From assembly GCA_030840185.1 (NCBI GenBank), contig JAUZFY010000111.1:1-5956 (forward strand): DNA of 5,956 bases. The letters run 5' to 3'. Below the pieces are notes generated by a model that was given only the letters and a program-made list of their open reading frames with translations, did no database searches and had not been told where the DNA came from. Positions 4,626-5,956 of the stretch are shown here, in pieces (position 1 is the stretch's first letter; the number at the start of each line of letters is the position of its first letter). The translations under genes were made by a program, and so were the position numbers. The stretch comes from Microbacteriaceae bacterium (GTDB lineage: Bacteria; Actinomycetota; Actinomycetes; Actinomycetales; Microbacteriaceae).

Positions 4626-5873
4626 TCAGTTGGCCAATTCGATGCCGTTGCTGCGCATGAACGGCACGGCATCCGAGGCGATTCCGCCCGTGCGCACCTC
4701 GAAGTGCAGATGGCAACCCGTGGAATGACCGGTGCTTCCCACGAGAGCGATTGGCTGCCCGACTCCAACTGTCTGACCGATCGCGACGTGAATCCCGCCG
4801 CTCACGATGTGGCCGTACCCGGTTGAAACGCCGTCGCCGTCCTCGATCAAAATGAAATTGCCGTATCCGCCGTTCCAGCCGGCATAGGCGACGGTGCCTC
4901 CGTGCGCCGCGAAGATCGGCGAATTGCAGCTCGCTCCGAGGTCGGTGCCCGCATGGAAGGCGTAGGACTTCGTGTAGGGGTTCAGTCGGAACCCGAACGG
5001 GCTCGAGATGTGACCACCCGCCGGCCGCGCCCAGCCCGTCGCGCTGATCTTGCCTGCGCCGAGGCCGGCCAAATCACCCCACTGCGCCTTGATCCCCGCG
5101 GTGTACTCGGACTCAAGGTGATCGACGTTGGTTGTGAGGGTGGCGAGTTGCGCCTGCAGTCTCGCAATGTTGTCCTGCTGCGCCGAAAGCGCGGCGGCGG
5201 CAGCAGCGGCAGCGGCAGCGGCGCTCTCGAACGCGGCTTGTGCGGACTCGGCCAAGATCTTCAGCGCGGCCTTCGCGATGTCTGCCTGATCTGTGAGCGA
5301 TTGCGCCGTGTTTTGGTCCTGAATGGCCTTTTCGTAGAGCCCGGCGGATTGACTCCTCACCATGCTCGCGAGGCCGAGTTGCGAGAGCAGGCTCTTCGCC
5401 TCCGCCCCACTGAAGAACAGCCGGGTGGAGACATCGTCGCCGCCGGAGCGGGAGAGCCGTGCGGCAAGCTGTCCGGCCTGCTGGCGCGACGTGTTTGCCG
5501 TCGCCTGCGCAGCATCCGCTTGCTTTCTCAATTCGGCGGCCCTGAAGGCCGCCTCGTCGTATTTCTGCTGGGCGGCCTGATATAGGTCTCCCTTTTCTTG
5601 CGAGATGGCCTGGGTGGAGTCCACCTCGGCCTGCAGTCCGGTGAGCGCGGCCTGCACACGCGCGACCTCGGCTTGGGTCGCCGCCTTGCTTTGCCGGGCG
5701 GCCTGCACATCATCCCAACTGGGGTAGTCCACGGCGAAGGCGGCGTCGGGGTGCTGCGCGATCAGGGTTCCACTGGCCAGGACACAGGCAGCGAGGAAAG
5801 CCGCCATCCAAACGGGACGACCGGCGGCGCGATTGACGCCTCCTGAGGCTCTGCGTCGGGCGGCGTTAGACAT
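4626..5873 (-). CDS. Secreted coiled-coil M23 (LytM) peptidase, paralog 3 (first in array)
   Basis: Predicted extracytoplasmic zinc peptidoglycan endopeptidase, 415 residues from the ATG at 5873. That ATG is preferred over an in-frame GTG at 5942, which would add 23 residues, because GAGGA stands just before it, the product has a normal signal peptide (MSNAARRR n-region), and the length matches paralog 2. The GTG has no ribosome site. Cleavage is likely at AAFA-VD (after residue 47), then VDYPSWDDVQAAR at 48-60. The coiled coil covers about 58-262. RLFFSGAEAKSLLSQLGLAS is at 151-170, and an 11-alanine run at 218-228 lies inside the coiled coil. There is no long linker: a short WGDLAGLGAG stretch leads into the LytM domain at about 279-415. 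The metal ligands are His307, Asp311 and His390; the catalytic histidines are His355 and His388; Cys316 and Cys387 form the conserved pair. It is closer to paralog 1 in part of the coiled coil and active-site loop, but closer to paralog 2 at the C-terminus (LAN). No GTAAC element is seen in the 83 bp available upstream. Confidence 0.92.
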   Translation of the reverse strand: MSNAARRRASGGVNRAAGRPVWMAAFLAACVLASGTLIAQHPDAAFAVDYPSWDDVQAARQSKAATQAEVARVQAALTGLQAEVDSTQAISQEKGDLYQAAQQKYDEAAFRAAELRKQADAAQATANTSRQQAGQLAARLSRSGGDDVSTRLFFSGAEAKSLLSQLGLASMVRSQSAGLYEKAIQDQNTAQSLTDQADIAKAALKILAESAQAAFESAAAAAAAAAAALSAQQDNIARLQAQLATLTTNVDHLESEYTAGIKAQWGDLAGLGAGKISATGWARPAGGHISSPFGFRLNPYTKSYAFHAGTDLGASCNSPIFAAHGGTVAYAGWNGGYGNFILIEDGDGVSTGYGHIVSGGIHVAIGQTVGVGQPIALVGSTGHSTGCHLHFEVRTGGIASDAVPFMRSNGIELAN

Positions 5874-5876
5874 GGG

Positions 5877-5881
5877 TCCTC
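5877..5881 (-). promoter_or_regulatory. Ribosome binding site deciding the start of paralog 3
   Basis: GAGGA on the minus strand lies 3 nt from the ATG at 5873. The spacing is short, but this is the only purine-rich site near either candidate start. Confidence 0.5.
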
Positions 5882-5883
5882 GA

Positions 5884-5920
5884 AGTGTCGGCAACGAATT
5901 CGAAGCTACTCGACGACACT
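5884..5920. repeat. Inverted repeat in the leader of paralog 3
   Basis: AGTGTCG (5884-5890) and CGACACT (5914-5920) are complementary 7-bp arms around 23 nt that include the palindrome CGAATTCG (5895-5902). It lies directly upstream of the preferred start and could be an operator or leader hairpin. The window ends before a full promoter can be judged, and chance is possible. Confidence 0.3.
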
Positions 5921-5956
5921 CGCCGTCGCCACCATTAGACACGGAGTGGCGCGCGG

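Noticed and set aside
4018..4716. Open frame of 232 codons on the minus strand across the paralog 3/2 junction
   Set aside because: It is a frame-shifted shadow of both M23 genes with no plausible protein features.
4902..5585. Open frame of 227 codons on the plus strand opposite paralog 3
   Set aside because: It is antisense to a complete M23 gene and has an Arg/Gly/Leu-rich composition with no domain.
5874..5942. Upstream GTG start extending paralog 3 by 23 residues
   Set aside because: It has no ribosome binding site, and the added N-terminus would bury the signal peptide; the ATG at 5873 with GAGGA fits better.

Overview
The window looks like chromosome from a high-GC actinobacterium, probably Microbacteriaceae or a close relative. 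This is inferred from strongly GC-biased codon use, a divergent tilS/ppa pair like the mycobacterial one, a TANNNT-type -10 set at leaderless distance, and secreted alanine-rich M23 proteins typical of the group. I see no rRNA, tRNA, CRISPR array, insertion sequence or phage gene.

Layout. Bases 1-897 (minus) hold the N-terminal 299 codons of tilS, the tRNA(Ile2) lysidine synthetase; its C-terminus lies outside the window. A 46-bp gap separates it from the divergent ppa (944-1438, plus), family I inorganic pyrophosphatase. At the centre of that gap is a perfect 10-bp palindrome that can serve as a shared -10 for both directions. ppa is followed by a GC-rich hairpin terminator. A 229-bp convergent intergenic region then carries a 14-bp tandem duplication and a long inverted repeat flanked by A4/T4, probably a two-way terminator.

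From 1668 to 5873 the minus strand holds three tandem paralogous genes, in transcription order 5873-4626, 4496-3189 and 3038-1668. Each encodes a secreted protein of about 415-456 residues: a signal peptide, a conserved mature N-terminus (YPS[W/Y]xDVQAA), a long alanine/glutamine-rich coiled coil interrupted by a conserved hydrophobic segment (LFF-G...LL-QLGLAS-V), a poly-alanine stretch and/or linker, and a complete LytM/M23 zinc peptidase domain. All zinc ligands and catalytic histidines are present in all three, so they are predicted to be active peptidoglycan endopeptidases. The architecture is that of the EnvC/PcsB/RipC class of coiled-coil hydrolases.

The least expected signal is regulatory. 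The two downstream paralogs share a roughly 40-bp element upstream of their starts, built of GTAAC/GTCAC-type units on a 9-bp period. It resembles the direct-repeat operators of the actinobacterial cell-wall response regulator MtrA. The first gene lacks it in the upstream sequence visible here. The three enzymes may therefore be parallel cell-wall hydrolases under partly different control.
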